A stretch of 64,000 nucleotides of DNA, from NCBI GenBank assembly GCA_963752855.1, contig CAVVZX010000053.1:13653-77652 (forward strand), in the 5' to 3' direction. How positions within the stretch are numbered: position 1 is the stretch's first letter; each line of letters opens with the position of its first letter. Both the position numbers and the translations under genes were made by a program. The notes below the pieces were generated by a model. It saw nothing but the letters and a program-made list of their open reading frames with translations. It was not told the origin of the DNA and searched no databases. Origin of the DNA: DATJPW01 sp963752855. Its GTDB lineage: Bacteria > Desulfobacterota > Desulfomonilia > Desulfomonilales > Desulfomonilaceae. This document shows, in pieces, positions 1-9,166 of the stretch.

Positions 1-645
1 GGACTGGATGGCGGCCTGATCGCCGGATACGGGCAAGATGACCGAGCCTGCGCCTATGCCAGTTTTCGGGCCATGATGGAAATCGCTAAACCCGAGCGCA
101 CGGCCGTGGCAGTTTTCTACGACAAAGAAGAAATCGGTAGTGAAGGCAACACGAGCGCCCAATCACGCTTTTTGGAGATGTTCTTGACCGATCTCCTGGA
201 ATTATCCGGAGTGGAGGCAACGTCCAAAAATATTCATAAGCTTTTCTTCAACAGTAAGGCATTGTCCGCGGACGTAGCCGCGGCGATTGACCCGACATTC
301 GCTGATGTGTACGAGAAGCGAAATGACGCCAGGCTCGGTTACGGCATTGCGATTAAAAAGTACACCGGGCGTGGGGGCAAAGGTCAGGCCTCCGATGCCA
401 ATGCTGAATACGTCGGATGGGTGCGCAAGCTGTTCAACGAACATGGCATTGTCTGGCAGCCGGCGGTCCTGGGCAAGGTGGACGAAGGGGGTGGTGGGAC
501 CGTGGCCAAGTACTTGGCTAATATGGGAATGGAAACCCTTGATTGCGGTCCGGCGCTTCTGGGGATGCATTCACCTTTGGAGGTGAGTTCCAAAGACGAC
601 GTTTGGATGTGTCACAAAGCTTTTAAGACATTTCTTTCCAGCTAG
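1..645 (+). CDS. M18-family aminopeptidase, 3' part
   Basis: The reading frame is open from base 1, so the N-terminus lies outside the window. About 214 residues are visible. The segment DKEEIGSEGN carries the two adjacent metal-binding/catalytic Glu residues of family M18 zinc aminopeptidases, and GMHSPLE near the end supplies the conserved His ligand region. M18 enzymes are cytosolic and remove N-terminal residues from peptides, often acidic or neutral ones. The gene ends at TAG 643-645 and is followed by more than 500 bases without a gene, so it is probably the last gene of its transcript. Family assignment is firm; substrate preference cannot be read from this fragment. Confidence 0.85.
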   Translation, partial: GLDGGLIAGYGQDDRACAYASFRAMMEIAKPERTAVAVFYDKEEIGSEGNTSAQSRFLEMFLTDLLELSGVEATSKNIHKLFFNSKALSADVAAAIDPTFADVYEKRNDARLGYGIAIKKYTGRGGKGQASDANAEYVGWVRKLFNEHGIVWQPAVLGKVDEGGGGTVAKYLANMGMETLDCGPALLGMHSPLEVSSKDDVWMCHKAFKTFLSS

Positions 646-658
646 TGCTTCTCATTTG

Positions 659-737
659 TCATTGCGAGGAGTGAGACGACTAGACAATCCCCCATAGCGA
701 GATTGCTTCCCCCTCTTTTCAGCGAGGTCGCAATGAT
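659..737. repeat. Imperfect inverted repeat, dispersed-element type
   Basis: The segment opens with GTCATTGCGAGG and closes with GAGGTCGCAATGA, which are nearly reverse complements, with an internal copy of GCGAGATTGCTTC. It resembles the short palindromic repeats common between genes in deltaproteobacteria and may fold at the 3' end of the aminopeptidase transcript. No T-run follows, so it is not called a terminator. Confidence 0.55.
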
Positions 738-1186
738 AGCCCACCCGATTTGCCATCAGACTATTGGGCACCCAATAATTCACTGACCTGAAAAGCCAAA
801 TTTCAGAAAAAATTGTGAATCTACCCACGTGACATTTTGTGTTGACACCATAGTTACGGCTCCAGTAAAGGTTTACTTAAATATGCGGCCGCGTATCAAA
901 TTGGATGGTTATCCTTCCAAAAAGTGATTGCGTTCAGTGATCGAAATACTGTAAACTGAAAACCTGACACGGTAGATTCCTGAGGGTGTCCTGAAGGAAA
1001 ACCGGAGTTTCAACGACAATAAATTGAAAATCATTGGGTGGTTTGCGCCACGGGCAGCGCCTTCAAATTTTGCAGGGCGGACGGACGTGGGGAAGAACCA
1101 GCGTGCGTCAGGAATGGGAGGATGGCTGAGAATCAATACTAAGGAACAATCTACATAACGCTAATTTCAAGCGGAGGTAGTCACTT
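738..1186. other. Intergenic region, no gene seen
   Basis: No plausible gene was found on either strand. The stretch ends with AGCGGAGGTAGTCACTT before the thiolase start, which gives a good ribosome binding site (GGAGG). A promoter for the aromatic-degradation genes is expected here, but no convincing -35/-10 pair was picked out. Confidence 0.4.
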
Positions 1187-2362
1187 ATGGAGCGGAACGT
1201 ATGCGTTATAGCGGGAGGGATGTCCAAGTGGGGCGTTCGAGAAGGCAGCCAGAGGGATTTTTTCCAGGAAGCGGCCAAAGCCTGTTACAATGACAATCCT
1301 CAACTAAATCCCAAAGATATTGACGGTCTGTTGGTGGCGTCAGCCTATACGGAACGCACGTCTTATCAAACCCACCTTGCGCCTCTTGTGGCTGAATACG
1401 CGGGTATCAAGCCCAAGAATATTTGCGCCCGAGTTGAGCTTCTGTGCGCTAGCGGCAGTTCCGCGATAATACTCGGGTTCAGTATGATTAAGTCAGGACA
1501 AGCGGACATCGTAATGGTAGCGGGTGGAGAGAAATTATACACGCCGCAGAAATGGGAAGTGTTTTACAGCGAACTGGCCTCAGTCGATCACGACTGGGAC
1601 GGCGCTCAGGGGCTGGGTCTTCCCCCGCCCGTGTTCGCTATGGTAGCCAAGCAGCACATGAAACAGTTCGGGACCAAGAAAGAGCATTTGGCCCAGATTT
1701 CGGTGAAGAACCGGCGCAATTCCGCAACTAATCCCCAGGCCCAGTTCCAGAAGCCTGTGACTATGGAAGAAGTTATGGCAGCCAAGATGATAGTGGAGCC
1801 ACTGACCATCTTCGACTGCTGTCCCATCACCGATGGCGCCGCTGCCATAGTCCTGGCCGTAGAAGACAAAGCCAAGACCATGACGGACAAGCCGCTGGTT
1901 TATATTCGCGGAACCGCCCAGGCGTCGGTGAACAACATGTCTGCAAACATGCCGAACTGGACAACATGGGAAGCGCTCAAAATCGCAGCTGACCAGGCGT
2001 ACAAGAAATCAAAAATCGAGGCCAAGGACGTGGATTTGGCCATGACCCATGACTGCTTCACCATTTCGGAAATTATCGAGATGGAGGACCTGGGGTTCTG
2101 CAAGAAGGGCGAGGGCGGCCCGTTTGTCGCGGACGGCCAGAACGATCTGGGGGGTCGAGTCCCGACTAATACCGATGGAGGTCTTCTTGGCTGTGGGCAT
2201 CCGTTCGGCGGCACTGGAATCAGGCAGGGCATCGAGGTGATGAAACAGCTCCGAGGTGACGCCACCCAGCAGGTTCCGGGCGCAAAAATCGGGTTGACAC
2301 ATAACCTCAGCGGATTCATAGCCGCCCACACGGTCTTGATATATGGAAGGGAGGCAGCATGA
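1187..2362 (+). CDS. Thiolase-family acyl-CoA acetyltransferase
   Basis: This 391-residue protein has the thiolase fold signatures of the SCP-x/thiolase-II type: LCASGSSA with the presumed nucleophile Cys at about residue 87, THDCFTISE at about 285, and GCGHPFGGTG near residue 345. Such enzymes cleave 3-oxoacyl-CoA thioesters with CoA or run the reverse condensation. The stop overlaps the start of a DUF35 protein (ATGA), the pairing seen for two-component thiolases such as BbsAB, where the small zinc protein is an essential partner. The neighbours act downstream of benzoyl-CoA reductase, so a role in beta-oxidation-like cleavage of ring-opened acyl-CoAs is likely. That role is inference; the exact substrate is unknown. 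Confidence 0.85.
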   Translation: MERNVCVIAGGMSKWGVREGSQRDFFQEAAKACYNDNPQLNPKDIDGLLVASAYTERTSYQTHLAPLVAEYAGIKPKNICARVELLCASGSSAIILGFSMIKSGQADIVMVAGGEKLYTPQKWEVFYSELASVDHDWDGAQGLGLPPPVFAMVAKQHMKQFGTKKEHLAQISVKNRRNSATNPQAQFQKPVTMEEVMAAKMIVEPLTIFDCCPITDGAAAIVLAVEDKAKTMTDKPLVYIRGTAQASVNNMSANMPNWTTWEALKIAADQAYKKSKIEAKDVDLAMTHDCFTISEIIEMEDLGFCKKGEGGPFVADGQNDLGGRVPTNTDGGLLGCGHPFGGTGIRQGIEVMKQLRGDATQQVPGAKIGLTHNLSGFIAAHTVLIYGREAA

Positions 2363-2847
2363 CAACTCCGGGCATCTCCATACTGGAAGGGAAATATATG
2401 GTCACCATGGACCTATTTCCCCAGCAATCTAAAGAATTCAACCAGATATACCCGTTCTATCAACATTTACGGGAAGGTCGCCTTACCACCACGAGATGCA
2501 AGGACTGTGGCGCCGAGCCTTTCCCTCCCAGGGTAATGTGCCCCGAGTGCTACAGCACGAACATGGAATGGGTGGATTGGCCGACCACGGCCACAGTGGT
2601 GGAAGTCACGGAAGAGGTTGTCGGCGTGCCCCTCGGTTTCGGCCGCGCCCCGTTGATTCATGCCCTTATAGATCTCGAGGGGAAGAAAAACTTTTTTGTG
2701 CGAATCATTAATTGCCAGGCAGGCGAGCTGAAAGCGGGCGATAAGGTAAAGCTGTCCGTGTTCGATGTGGATCCGGTCCCGCAGGACATGGGCAGAGAGG
2801 TAGTGGAGATGCCACGCGTCTTTTATGCCTTTGAGCCGGTGAAATAA
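2359..2847 (+). CDS. DUF35 zinc-ribbon/OB-fold thiolase partner
   Basis: The start overlaps the thiolase stop by four bases, so translation is coupled. The 162-residue protein has a rubredoxin-like zinc ribbon, CKDCGAEPFPPRVMCPEC (about residues 46-63), followed by a beta-rich OB-fold half with GKKNFFVRI. This is the two-part layout of the DUF35 family, whose members bind or channel acyl-CoA for an adjacent thiolase. An internal ATG about 14 codons in is also possible, but the overlap favours the upstream start. The 229-base gap that follows holds no gene. Confidence 0.85.
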   Translation: MTTPGISILEGKYMVTMDLFPQQSKEFNQIYPFYQHLREGRLTTTRCKDCGAEPFPPRVMCPECYSTNMEWVDWPTTATVVEVTEEVVGVPLGFGRAPLIHALIDLEGKKNFFVRIINCQAGELKAGDKVKLSVFDVDPVPQDMGREVVEMPRVFYAFEPVK

Positions 2848-3076
2848 CTTTTTCCCCAACCCCCGCGCCATACGGTTGTTACGCGCCGTATTGAGGCCGG
2901 GATAGAGCTGGTTTCTAGAATTCCGATCCGAGGAATATTGGTCTTTCTTAGAGTGGATGTTCCGTTTGCTCAAGGGTGACTCGACCATCTTGTGTGGTTT
3001 CTTCAGACCGTATTCCGGCGATTCGGAGTAGATGTAATGACAAATCGACCTAAGCCTTAAATTCAAGGAGGGCAAC

Positions 3077-4208
3077 ATGGCATTAGAATGGCTACCGCGA
3101 GACAACAATCAGAGGAATCATATCCTCATCGGAAGCGAACACTGGGGTACGGAAGCCCCGTGCACGGTCTACGAAAAGCGGCCTTTGATTTCTCCGGACG
3201 GGAAGGAAATACCGGGCCTTTACGTAGCATGGATTCGCCTGAATAATCCCGCGCAGTACAACTCCTATACGACTGAAATGGTCAAGGGAGTGATCGCCGG
3301 ATTCAGCGCTGCGGGGCAGGACCGCTCAGTCGTGGCGGCAGTTTTCACCGGCACCGGGGACAGGGCGTTCTGCACTGGTGGAAACACCAAAGAATACGCC
3401 GAGTACTATGCCAAGCGACCCGCCGAGTACGGCGAGTACATGGACCTGTTCAACGGCATGGTGGACTCGATCCTCATGTGCAAGAAGCCGGTCATCTGCC
3501 GCGCGAACGGCATGCGAGTCGCTGGCGGCCAGGAGATCGGTCTGGCGTGTGACATCACCATCTCGGCTGACACAGCGATTTACGGCCAGGCAGGCCCGCG
3601 GCACGGTTCCGCCCCGGACGGCGGTTCTTCGGACTTCCTCCCATGGTACCTTTCCATGGAAGACGCCATGTGGAACTGCGTGAGCTGCGAAATGTGGAGC
3701 GCGTACAAAATGAAGGCCAAAAACCTGATATCCAAGATTGTCCCCGTGCTCAAGCAGGGTGACAAGTGGATGCGCAATCCGGCAGATAATCACCGACACC
3801 TACGTCCAGGACGGCGAAATAGTGTACGGCGAATTCAAGAGCGGCGCAGCGGCCAAGGAGGCCAGGGAGCTCGCGAAGACTCTGACCACGGATTTCGAGC
3901 TTCTGGATAAGGAAGTGAACAAGATCGTCTGGACGTTCGCGAATCTGTTCCCCGGCTGCTTGATCAAGTCCATTGACGGCATCCGAGCCAAGAAGAAGTT
4001 CTTCTGGGATACGATGAAACTCCCCAACAGACACTGGCTGATGGCAAACATGGGCTACGAAGCGTTCTTGGGCTTCAATGCTTTCAACACCAAGAAGATC
4101 ACCGACGTGGACGTCATCGACTTCATAAAATTCCGACAGCTAGTCGCAGATAGCAAGCCTATGACTGAGGAGGCCTTTGCAGAGGTCCTTGGGAAACCTA
4201 AGAAATAA
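3077..4208 (+). CDS. oah: 6-oxocyclohex-1-ene-1-carbonyl-CoA hydrolase, frameshifted
   Basis: This is a crotonase-superfamily enzyme of the BamA/Oah type, which hydrolytically opens the ring of 6-oxocyclohex-1-ene-1-carbonyl-CoA to 3-hydroxypimelyl-CoA in anaerobic benzoyl-CoA breakdown. Characteristic segments are NHILIGSEHWGTEAPC at the N-terminus, FCTGGNTKEYAEYYAKRP, GQAGPRHGSAPDGGSSDFLP, and FPGCLIKSIDGIRAKKKFFW in the C-terminal half. Two overlapping frames together give about 376 residues, the normal family length. The frame changes at about 3780-3786, just after RNP, and the family sequence is restored (IITDTYVQDGEIVYGEF) if one base is removed. A strong ribosome site (AAGGAGGG) precedes the start. 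I treat the break as a one-base insertion, possibly a sequencing error. Confidence 0.9.
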
Positions 4209-4370
4209 CATGGGCCGGATTTTCGGCTAATAATCATCAGCTAATTTTGCGGTCGAGACACTGTTATCGAGCCCTCCGTTATTGACGTGAGGGCTCAACT
4301 TTCCTGGCTCGAACGCCGGCTCGTCGCCTGATGAGTCAGCGAAAGCGGCCGTTGAGGAGAGGAGAATTCG

Positions 4371-5150
4371 ATGGAATACCGGTTGATCAAGTGTGAGAGC
4401 CATTTCGACAAAGCAGTTTTCAAGATCGTCTTTAACGCTCCAAAAGCGAATGTGCTGGAAGCCGCAATGCTCAAGGAGGTTTCTTCAGCCCTCGATGGCC
4501 TGAAAAATAACAACGATATAAAGCTCCTGGTCTTTGAGGGTGAAGGCAAGCATTTTTCCTTTGGCGCGAGCGTTCCGGAACATACCAAAGAAAATGCAGG
4601 CATGATGCTGGATGCGTTTCATGCGGTGTTCTATCAACTGGTCAAATTGGCAGTCCCTACTATGGCCGTTGTGCGCGGGCAATGCCTTGGAGGAGGCATG
4701 GAAGTTGCCCTGTTCTGCAATTTCATCGTAGCCGACCGCACCGCGGCATTCGGCCAACCCGAGATAGTCCTGGCGGTGTTTCCTCCTCCCGCGTCGGTGA
4801 TTCTTCCCATGAAAGTGGGACAGTCTTACGCGGACGATATAGCGCTTACCGGTCGAACTATAGACGCAATGGAGGCGCAAAGAATCGGGCTGGTTCATCT
4901 GCTGGCCAGTGAAGGTCAAGACGCCTGGGAGGCCGCCGGTTGGTGGATAGAGAAACACATATTACCCAAGAGCGCGTCCAGCTTGAGGATTGCGAATCGA
5001 GCAGTTCGCAAACAGTTTTTCCACAGGATCATGGAAGATCTCCCGCAAATGCAAGATCTCTACCTGAAAGAGCTTATGGAAAGCCATGACGCCAACGAGG
5101 GTATCAATGCGTTTCTAGAGAAGCGCAAACCCGAATGGAAGAATAAATAG
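4371..5150 (+). CDS. dch: Cyclohexa-1,5-dienecarbonyl-CoA hydratase
   Basis: This 259-residue crotonase-family protein has HFSFGASVPEH at about residues 62-72 and GQCLGGGMEVALFCNF at about 102-117. The first segment is characteristic of Dch/BamR, which hydrates the dienoyl-CoA product of benzoyl-CoA reductase to 6-hydroxycyclohex-1-enecarbonyl-CoA. A strong ribosome site (GAGGAGAGGAG) precedes the ATG. With the ring-opening hydrolase upstream, it brackets the modified beta-oxidation of benzoyl-CoA. The intervening dehydrogenase (Had/BamQ) and the class II reductase are not in the window. Confidence in the specific family is high because of the SFGASVPEH segment. Confidence 0.9.
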   Translation: MEYRLIKCESHFDKAVFKIVFNAPKANVLEAAMLKEVSSALDGLKNNNDIKLLVFEGEGKHFSFGASVPEHTKENAGMMLDAFHAVFYQLVKLAVPTMAVVRGQCLGGGMEVALFCNFIVADRTAAFGQPEIVLAVFPPPASVILPMKVGQSYADDIALTGRTIDAMEAQRIGLVHLLASEGQDAWEAAGWWIEKHILPKSASSLRIANRAVRKQFFHRIMEDLPQMQDLYLKELMESHDANEGINAFLEKRKPEWKNK

Positions 5151-5180
5151 GCAGATTACCGCAGAGACCACCTAGACAAA

Positions 5181-5243
5181 AGTTTCTGGGAGGACGTTTT
5201 TGCAATAACGCCCTCCCCAGACCCCTCCTCAAAAAACTTCTAT
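5181..5243. repeat. Dispersed nested-hairpin repeat, copy 1 (split by IS)
   Basis: The outer arm begins AGTTTCTGGGAGG, the inner hairpin is centred on TTTTTGCAATAACG, and the closing arm is CCTCCTCAAAAAACTTCTAT. The copy is interrupted at 5243/5244 by the IS1595-like element. The missing right edge (ATGGCTAACGGAACC) resumes at 6222, as in the intact copy near 15600. Confidence 0.8.
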
Positions 5244-5244
5244 G

Positions 5245-6214
5245 GGGCTATCCGGTTGACCCACACATACTACCTGTAGTATGTGGGCATGGCTGATACC
5301 CGAGGAGATTGTGGAGCTTGAAGAGCGTTTTCCTCGGAGACGCGTGTAGTCAATACCTTGATCTGCGATGGCCGGAGGGCTTCCGTTGTCCTCGGTGTGT
5401 TTTGGCAGTGCTTGGCGAACGTCAGGGGACTTCTTGTGCGGACGTTGCCGTTTCGAGATCTTGTGACTGCGGGCACGATCTTTCAAGATTCGAGGAAGCC
5501 CTGACCTGTGGTTTCGGGCGATGTGGTATGTAACCAGCCAGAAGCAGGGTATCAGTGCTTTGGGACTTCAGCGGGTGCTGGGATTGGGCAGCTATGAAAC
5601 CGCATGGACTGGTTGCAAACTGAGAAGAGCGATGGTTAGACCCGGCGCGACTGCTTGTCTGGACTGTGGAAGTCGATGAGATCTACTTGGGTGGTGTAAA
5701 ACTTGGAAAGCGGGGCCGTGGGGCAATGGGCAAAGCTCTGGTTGTCATAGCTGCTCAAGAAGACGGCAATCGTATTGGACGGATTCGTCTTCGTCGTGTA
5801 GACGATGCATCGGCCGCAAGCCTTATACCGGCTGAGAGAATGTGTGGAACCTGGCAGCTGATCGCACGATGGGTGGCAAGGTTATGCTCCTTTGGCAGAG
5901 AAAGCTTCACGCACATTGTGGTCGCAAGGATCATGTGGGGGAGAACCTGTTGCCGATGGTCAACCGGGTTGCCTCGCTACTCAAACGCTGGCTTGGAGGC
6001 ACCATCAGGGAGCCGTGCGCCCCTCTCCCTTGATTACTACTGGAGAATATACGTTTCGGTTCAACCGAAGAACGTCTAGATCCCGGGGCAAGCTCTTCTA
6101 CCGATTGGTGCAGCAAGCCGTGGCCATGGAGCCCTAACGGGCGCCATGTTACGGGGCGATTGCTTGAAGTGTCAACCACAACATGTAGTATCCGGTTGAT
6201 GATCCGGATAGCCC
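5245..6214 (+). mobile_element. Defective IS1595-family insertion sequence
   Basis: The element is bounded by inverted ends reading GGGCTATCCGG at 5245-5255 and its complement at 6204-6214. The direct repeat AAACTTCTAT flanks it at 5234-5243 and 6215-6224; it contains the 8-bp duplication expected for IS1595 plus two chance matches. Inside is a broken DDE transposase related to ISXO2-like enzymes. The element landed inside a copy of the dispersed hairpin repeat. At about 970 bp it is near full IS1595 length, so it decayed by point changes and indels more than by large deletion. Confidence 0.85.
5290..6136 (+). pseudogene. IS1595 transposase remnant
   Basis: Segments of the transposase appear in different frames. 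The N-terminal zinc-ribbon region shows YLDLRWPEGFRCPRC. The catalytic core shows VEVDEIYLGGVKLGKRGRG, including the first DDE Asp region, then RRVDDASAASLIP. The C-terminal region shows EYTFRFNRRTSRSRGKLFYR. Several frame changes and stops separate these pieces, so no active enzyme is made. The order matches the ISXO2-like transposase domain (DDE_Tnp_IS1595). Confidence 0.85.
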
Positions 6215-6224
6215 AAACTTCTAT

Positions 6225-6701
6225 ATGGCTAACGGAACCTCAAATGCGGTCGAAGGTCCAGCGGAAAGCGGGGTAGGGGCGGACCTATGTGTCCGCCCAC
6301 AGAATGACAAGCGTCACGGCGGTCTTATATAGCGCGAATGTAGAGGCGACTGGCGAGTCGCCCTTGTTTGTGGGGCAGGCTTCCAGCCGGCCATAATCTG
6401 CATTTCGGAAGAGGCGGTAGGTAGGGCGGCCCATGGCCGCCGATCGGGGATGGCAGGCACGGCCCGCCCTACCTACACTGACGAGCTAAGGTGGCAAGCA
6501 GCGACGAAATTTCCGGTAGCCCGCGCAGAACGCGGGATGCCGGTCGATTATTCTTAACGCTGGCAGGGACGCCGGCGCCTTCCGGAAGCGGGAGGGCGAC
6601 TCGCCAGTCGACCCTACATTCGCGCGGATGACGCCGGAGCCTGCCATCTCCGAACCCGGCACGAGGGTCACCGTCGTCAATATTGACGAATGAATAGCAA
6701 T
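6225..6701. other. Repeat-rich intergenic region
   Basis: No gene was recognised. Two nested inverted repeats dominate. The outer arms are 6334-6363 and 6594-6623: 30 bases, two mismatches, core GGCGACTGGCGAGTCGCCC, also found near 54845. The inner pair is GTAGGTAGGGCGG (about 6417) against CCGCCCTACCTAC (about 6463). The first 20 or so bases complete the split hairpin repeat. Confidence 0.6.
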
Positions 6702-7208
6702 CTATGTGGATGTGGTCGTTGATGATGGCTGTAATGTCAATCCGGTCGAAATGGGCACACGGCCGACTGGGGAATCTTCGCTCTTTTCGAAAATTCGCCG
6801 ACCTCCTCGATATAGACATGTCTTATAAAGACTCTTCTCGAATCGAAGTCTCACAATGAGCCGTTGATTGGGGCATCGGCCCATATTTTCGAGTTCACAA
6901 GTCTTTCCTTTTCCTTTTTCCGGGCAGGGTTGCAGGACATTGATCACGCGCCACAGCTCTCCTCGGTCGCAGAAGCGCTCCATCAGCTCTTCAGAGGAAC
7001 CGGAAAACCTCAATCCCGTGAGATTCATCAAGACGGACCCGGCCCGCACGCCTTTGAATATGTTTATCCGGGCATTGCACACAGGGCAGAGAATATACGA
7101 TTTGCCCAAAGGTATTTTCTCGTCTGGCAATTTGCAGACCGCTTCACACTTGGCGCAAGTTACGTTCAATTTTCGGACCTGAACCAATCGGTAACATTTT
7201 TTTAACAA
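6702..7208 (-). CDS. Zinc-ribbon protein of unknown function
   Basis: The 168-residue product has an N-terminal zinc ribbon, VTCAKCEAVCKLPDEKIP followed by CPVCNARINIF (about residues 16-50). This is the MJ0042/zinc_ribbon_5 type that often heads regulatory or envelope-associated proteins in deltaproteobacteria. A second cysteine group, CPEKGKGKTCELENMGRC, follows at about 95-111 and may be another metal site. The start at 7208 is uncertain, since a start nearer VRKLNVTC would also keep the ribbon. The C-terminal 40 residues are low complexity and run into a repeat-rich region, so the natural end may be altered. Function unknown. Confidence 0.6.
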   Translation of the reverse strand: MLKKCYRLVQVRKLNVTCAKCEAVCKLPDEKIPLGKSYILCPVCNARINIFKGVRAGSVLMNLTGLRFSGSSEELMERFCDRGELWRVINVLQPCPEKGKGKTCELENMGRCPNQRLIVRLRFEKSLYKTCLYRGGRRIFEKSEDSPVGRVPISTGLTLQPSSTTTST

Positions 7209-7325
7209 TACTTAATTATACACCAAAATAAGAGACGGATGGAACCTTTTTAGCGCGGCCGGCCCTACGGCGAATCCCTTAGCTTTTTATTCGGCCTCCT
7301 ACCTGGAGGCGTTATTGGCAAAAGG

Positions 7326-7958
7326 TCAAGTTGAACCGGTGGTTGGCGCCGTGGGCGCAGGCGATAAGACAGTGGGCGCGGTCGAGGTTGGCGCCGGCGA
7401 TACAACAGTTGGCGCCGGCGATACAACAGTAGTTGGCGCAGGCGATACGACAGTGGGATCGGTCGAGGTTGGCGCCGGCATGCCTGGGGGCTGCGGCCCC
7501 TGGGAAATTACCGTCGGATCCGATCCTGGTGAGTCTCCGAAGCTGTTCCTGAGTGTTTCCATCTGACTGATAAGATTGTTGGTTTGGCTGACTTGGGAAT
7601 TGATTTCAGTGAATGCGGTCCCCAGGAGTTGGGTCCAATCGCTTCTGAATTGGTCGATTGTCTGCTGAGAGTCTCCCGCTCCAGCGCTTAGTTGTTCCCG
7701 AAGGCGTTCCAGCACCTCCAGTTGCCTTGTCAGTTCTTCCGACGACAATCTCAGTCGCTCCGCAATTCGCATTCTCGCAAGGCTCATCTGGGTATCAGCC
7801 TTTTCCGTGGCATTTCTGATGCGCTCCAACTGAACTTCCAAGGTTTGCTTAATGGCGTCTATCTTCAGGTCCGCGGCGGTGAAATCCGCTGCCGAAACAC
7901 TCGAACCAATTATCATGAAAGCAATGAATGTCAGGCAGGCAGCCAGCAATGTTTTCAT
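7326..7958 (-). CDS. Exported coiled-coil protein with Pro/Thr-rich tail
   Basis: The start is taken at the ATG giving MKTLLAACLTFIAFMIIG, a clear signal peptide ending near VSAAD and preceded by GGGAGTTGG; an in-frame upstream ATG would bury it. The mature part is helical and heptad-like (about residues 25-130, rich in Leu, Glu, Arg, Gln), suggesting a periplasmic coiled coil. The last 50 residues are tandem blocks of the PTVVSPAPT type encoded by a minisatellite at about 7345-7480. Total about 210 residues. No family recognised; a structural or cell-wall-associated role is only a guess. Confidence 0.7.
   Translation of the reverse strand: MKTLLAACLTFIAFMIIGSSVSAADFTAADLKIDAIKQTLEVQLERIRNATEKADTQMSLARMRIAERLRLSSEELTRQLEVLERLREQLSAGAGDSQQTIDQFRSDWTQLLGTAFTEINSQVSQTNNLISQMETLRNSFGDSPGSDPTVISQGPQPPGMPAPTSTDPTVVSPAPTTVVSPAPTVVSPAPTSTAPTVLSPAPTAPTTGST
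7345..7480. repeat. In-gene minisatellite, about 21-bp units
   Basis: Units of the form GTTGGCGCCGGCGATACAAC recur with small changes about six times on the plus strand. They lie in the 3' end of the exported coiled-coil gene and encode its Pro/Thr/Ser/Val tail on the minus strand. Copy number may vary between strains. Confidence 0.8.
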
Positions 7959-8148
7959 TTGTCCAACTCCCGGAAAAACCGGACGGCGCATGAATTAAGT
8001 CTCCGTGCTTGTCTATACCATAAATAGCAGAATATTACAACTATTCGCTATATTTAAACTTATATTATTACGATAATAAGTTGATATAAATATGTATAAC
8101 ATGCACAGCAACAAGTCAATTGGATATTATCCTCGAGAGCTGCTGCAA

Positions 8149-9166
8149 CTAACAGTCGGCTGCGGGAGAACATATAACGTCCTCAATTACAGGCCGAAAC
8201 GAACCGAATTCTTCATATTTACCAATATTGCGCGCTATGTGCCCGGCCGTTCGTGGGACCGATGTCAAGTATCGGAGCTTCCCACGCTCCGACGCCTGAT
8301 AACCGAACGTTCCCAGGGCCTTGATGTTGCGCTGGAGTGACATGACATCAAATATGTAACGAAACCTTTGCCTTAATTCCTGCGACGTATTCCCGGTTGC
8401 TTCGCAGTAATAATCTACAAGGTCATCCACGAGGTGTTCCGGAAGAGTGACGTAAGAGTCTCTGAGCAATGACGCCATGATCGTACTGGGCAGGCCCCAT
8501 CCTCGCGTCCTGAAAATCTATCATTACGAGGCGACCACGGTGAAGCATGAGGTTCCTGGCATGGTAATCCCGGTGAGTGAAGATCCTCGGCTCTCCAGCC
8601 AGTATCGCGCAAATCTTGGTAAAGAACCGATTCAGTGTCGCCAAGGCCGAGGCTGACGGGTTGATACCGCAAAGCCCTCGGAGGAAATGAATCATGAAAA
8701 AATCCATCTCCTGCATCAGTTTTTCTTCATCAAAAGCCAGTTGGAATGCCCGACAACCCGAATTCAGCTTCATCGTGGCCCGACGCATGGTTAGAAGCAG
8801 ATCCACCGCCTGCTTGTAAAGCCGCTCTACTTGGGTCTCGTCCGAGCGTTCCACAACTGTTTCGAGGAGGTCGTCCCCCAGGTCTTCCAACACGACGATT
8901 CCTTCTTGAGCGTGATGCGCATAGACGGCGGGGACGGGAAGCTCGAGATTGCCCAGAAATCGCTGTAATTCCAAGAAGGTTTCGTCATCACCAGGTACGG
9001 GGTCTTGGTGGGCCATAACAACAACAGAAGGGCTGTTTCGGTAAAACACGCGGAAGAATGCGCGATTGGACGCGTCCCCCGCCAGCCGGATAACCGCGTT
9101 CGGAGCCTGGTCTTTCGACAGGAGCTTTATGATGCGCTGTTCAAGATCGGATGTCGCTTCAGACAA
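8149..9166 (-). CDS. Sugar/amino-sugar phosphotransferase (AmgK-like), frameshifted
   Basis: Two overlapping frames make one APH-fold kinase of about 338 residues (COG3178 type, related to anomeric sugar kinase AmgK). Motifs are GDASNRAFFRV near the N-terminus, the catalytic loop FTHRDYHARNLM, and the metal-binding segment MIDFQDARMGPAQYD. The frame breaks right after QYD at about 8478-8484, and removing one base continues the expected ASLLRDSYVTL. The start is a TTG with GGAGAAG upstream and overlaps the stop of the nucleotidyltransferase, so the two are co-translated. Kinase plus nucleotidyltransferase is the arrangement of the AmgK-MurU cell-wall recycling shunt. The actual sugar is not determined. 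Confidence 0.8.

Noticed and set aside
1606..2331. Long open frames antisense to the thiolase
   Set aside because: They are low-quality translations of the codon-biased opposite strand, without ribosome sites or family motifs.
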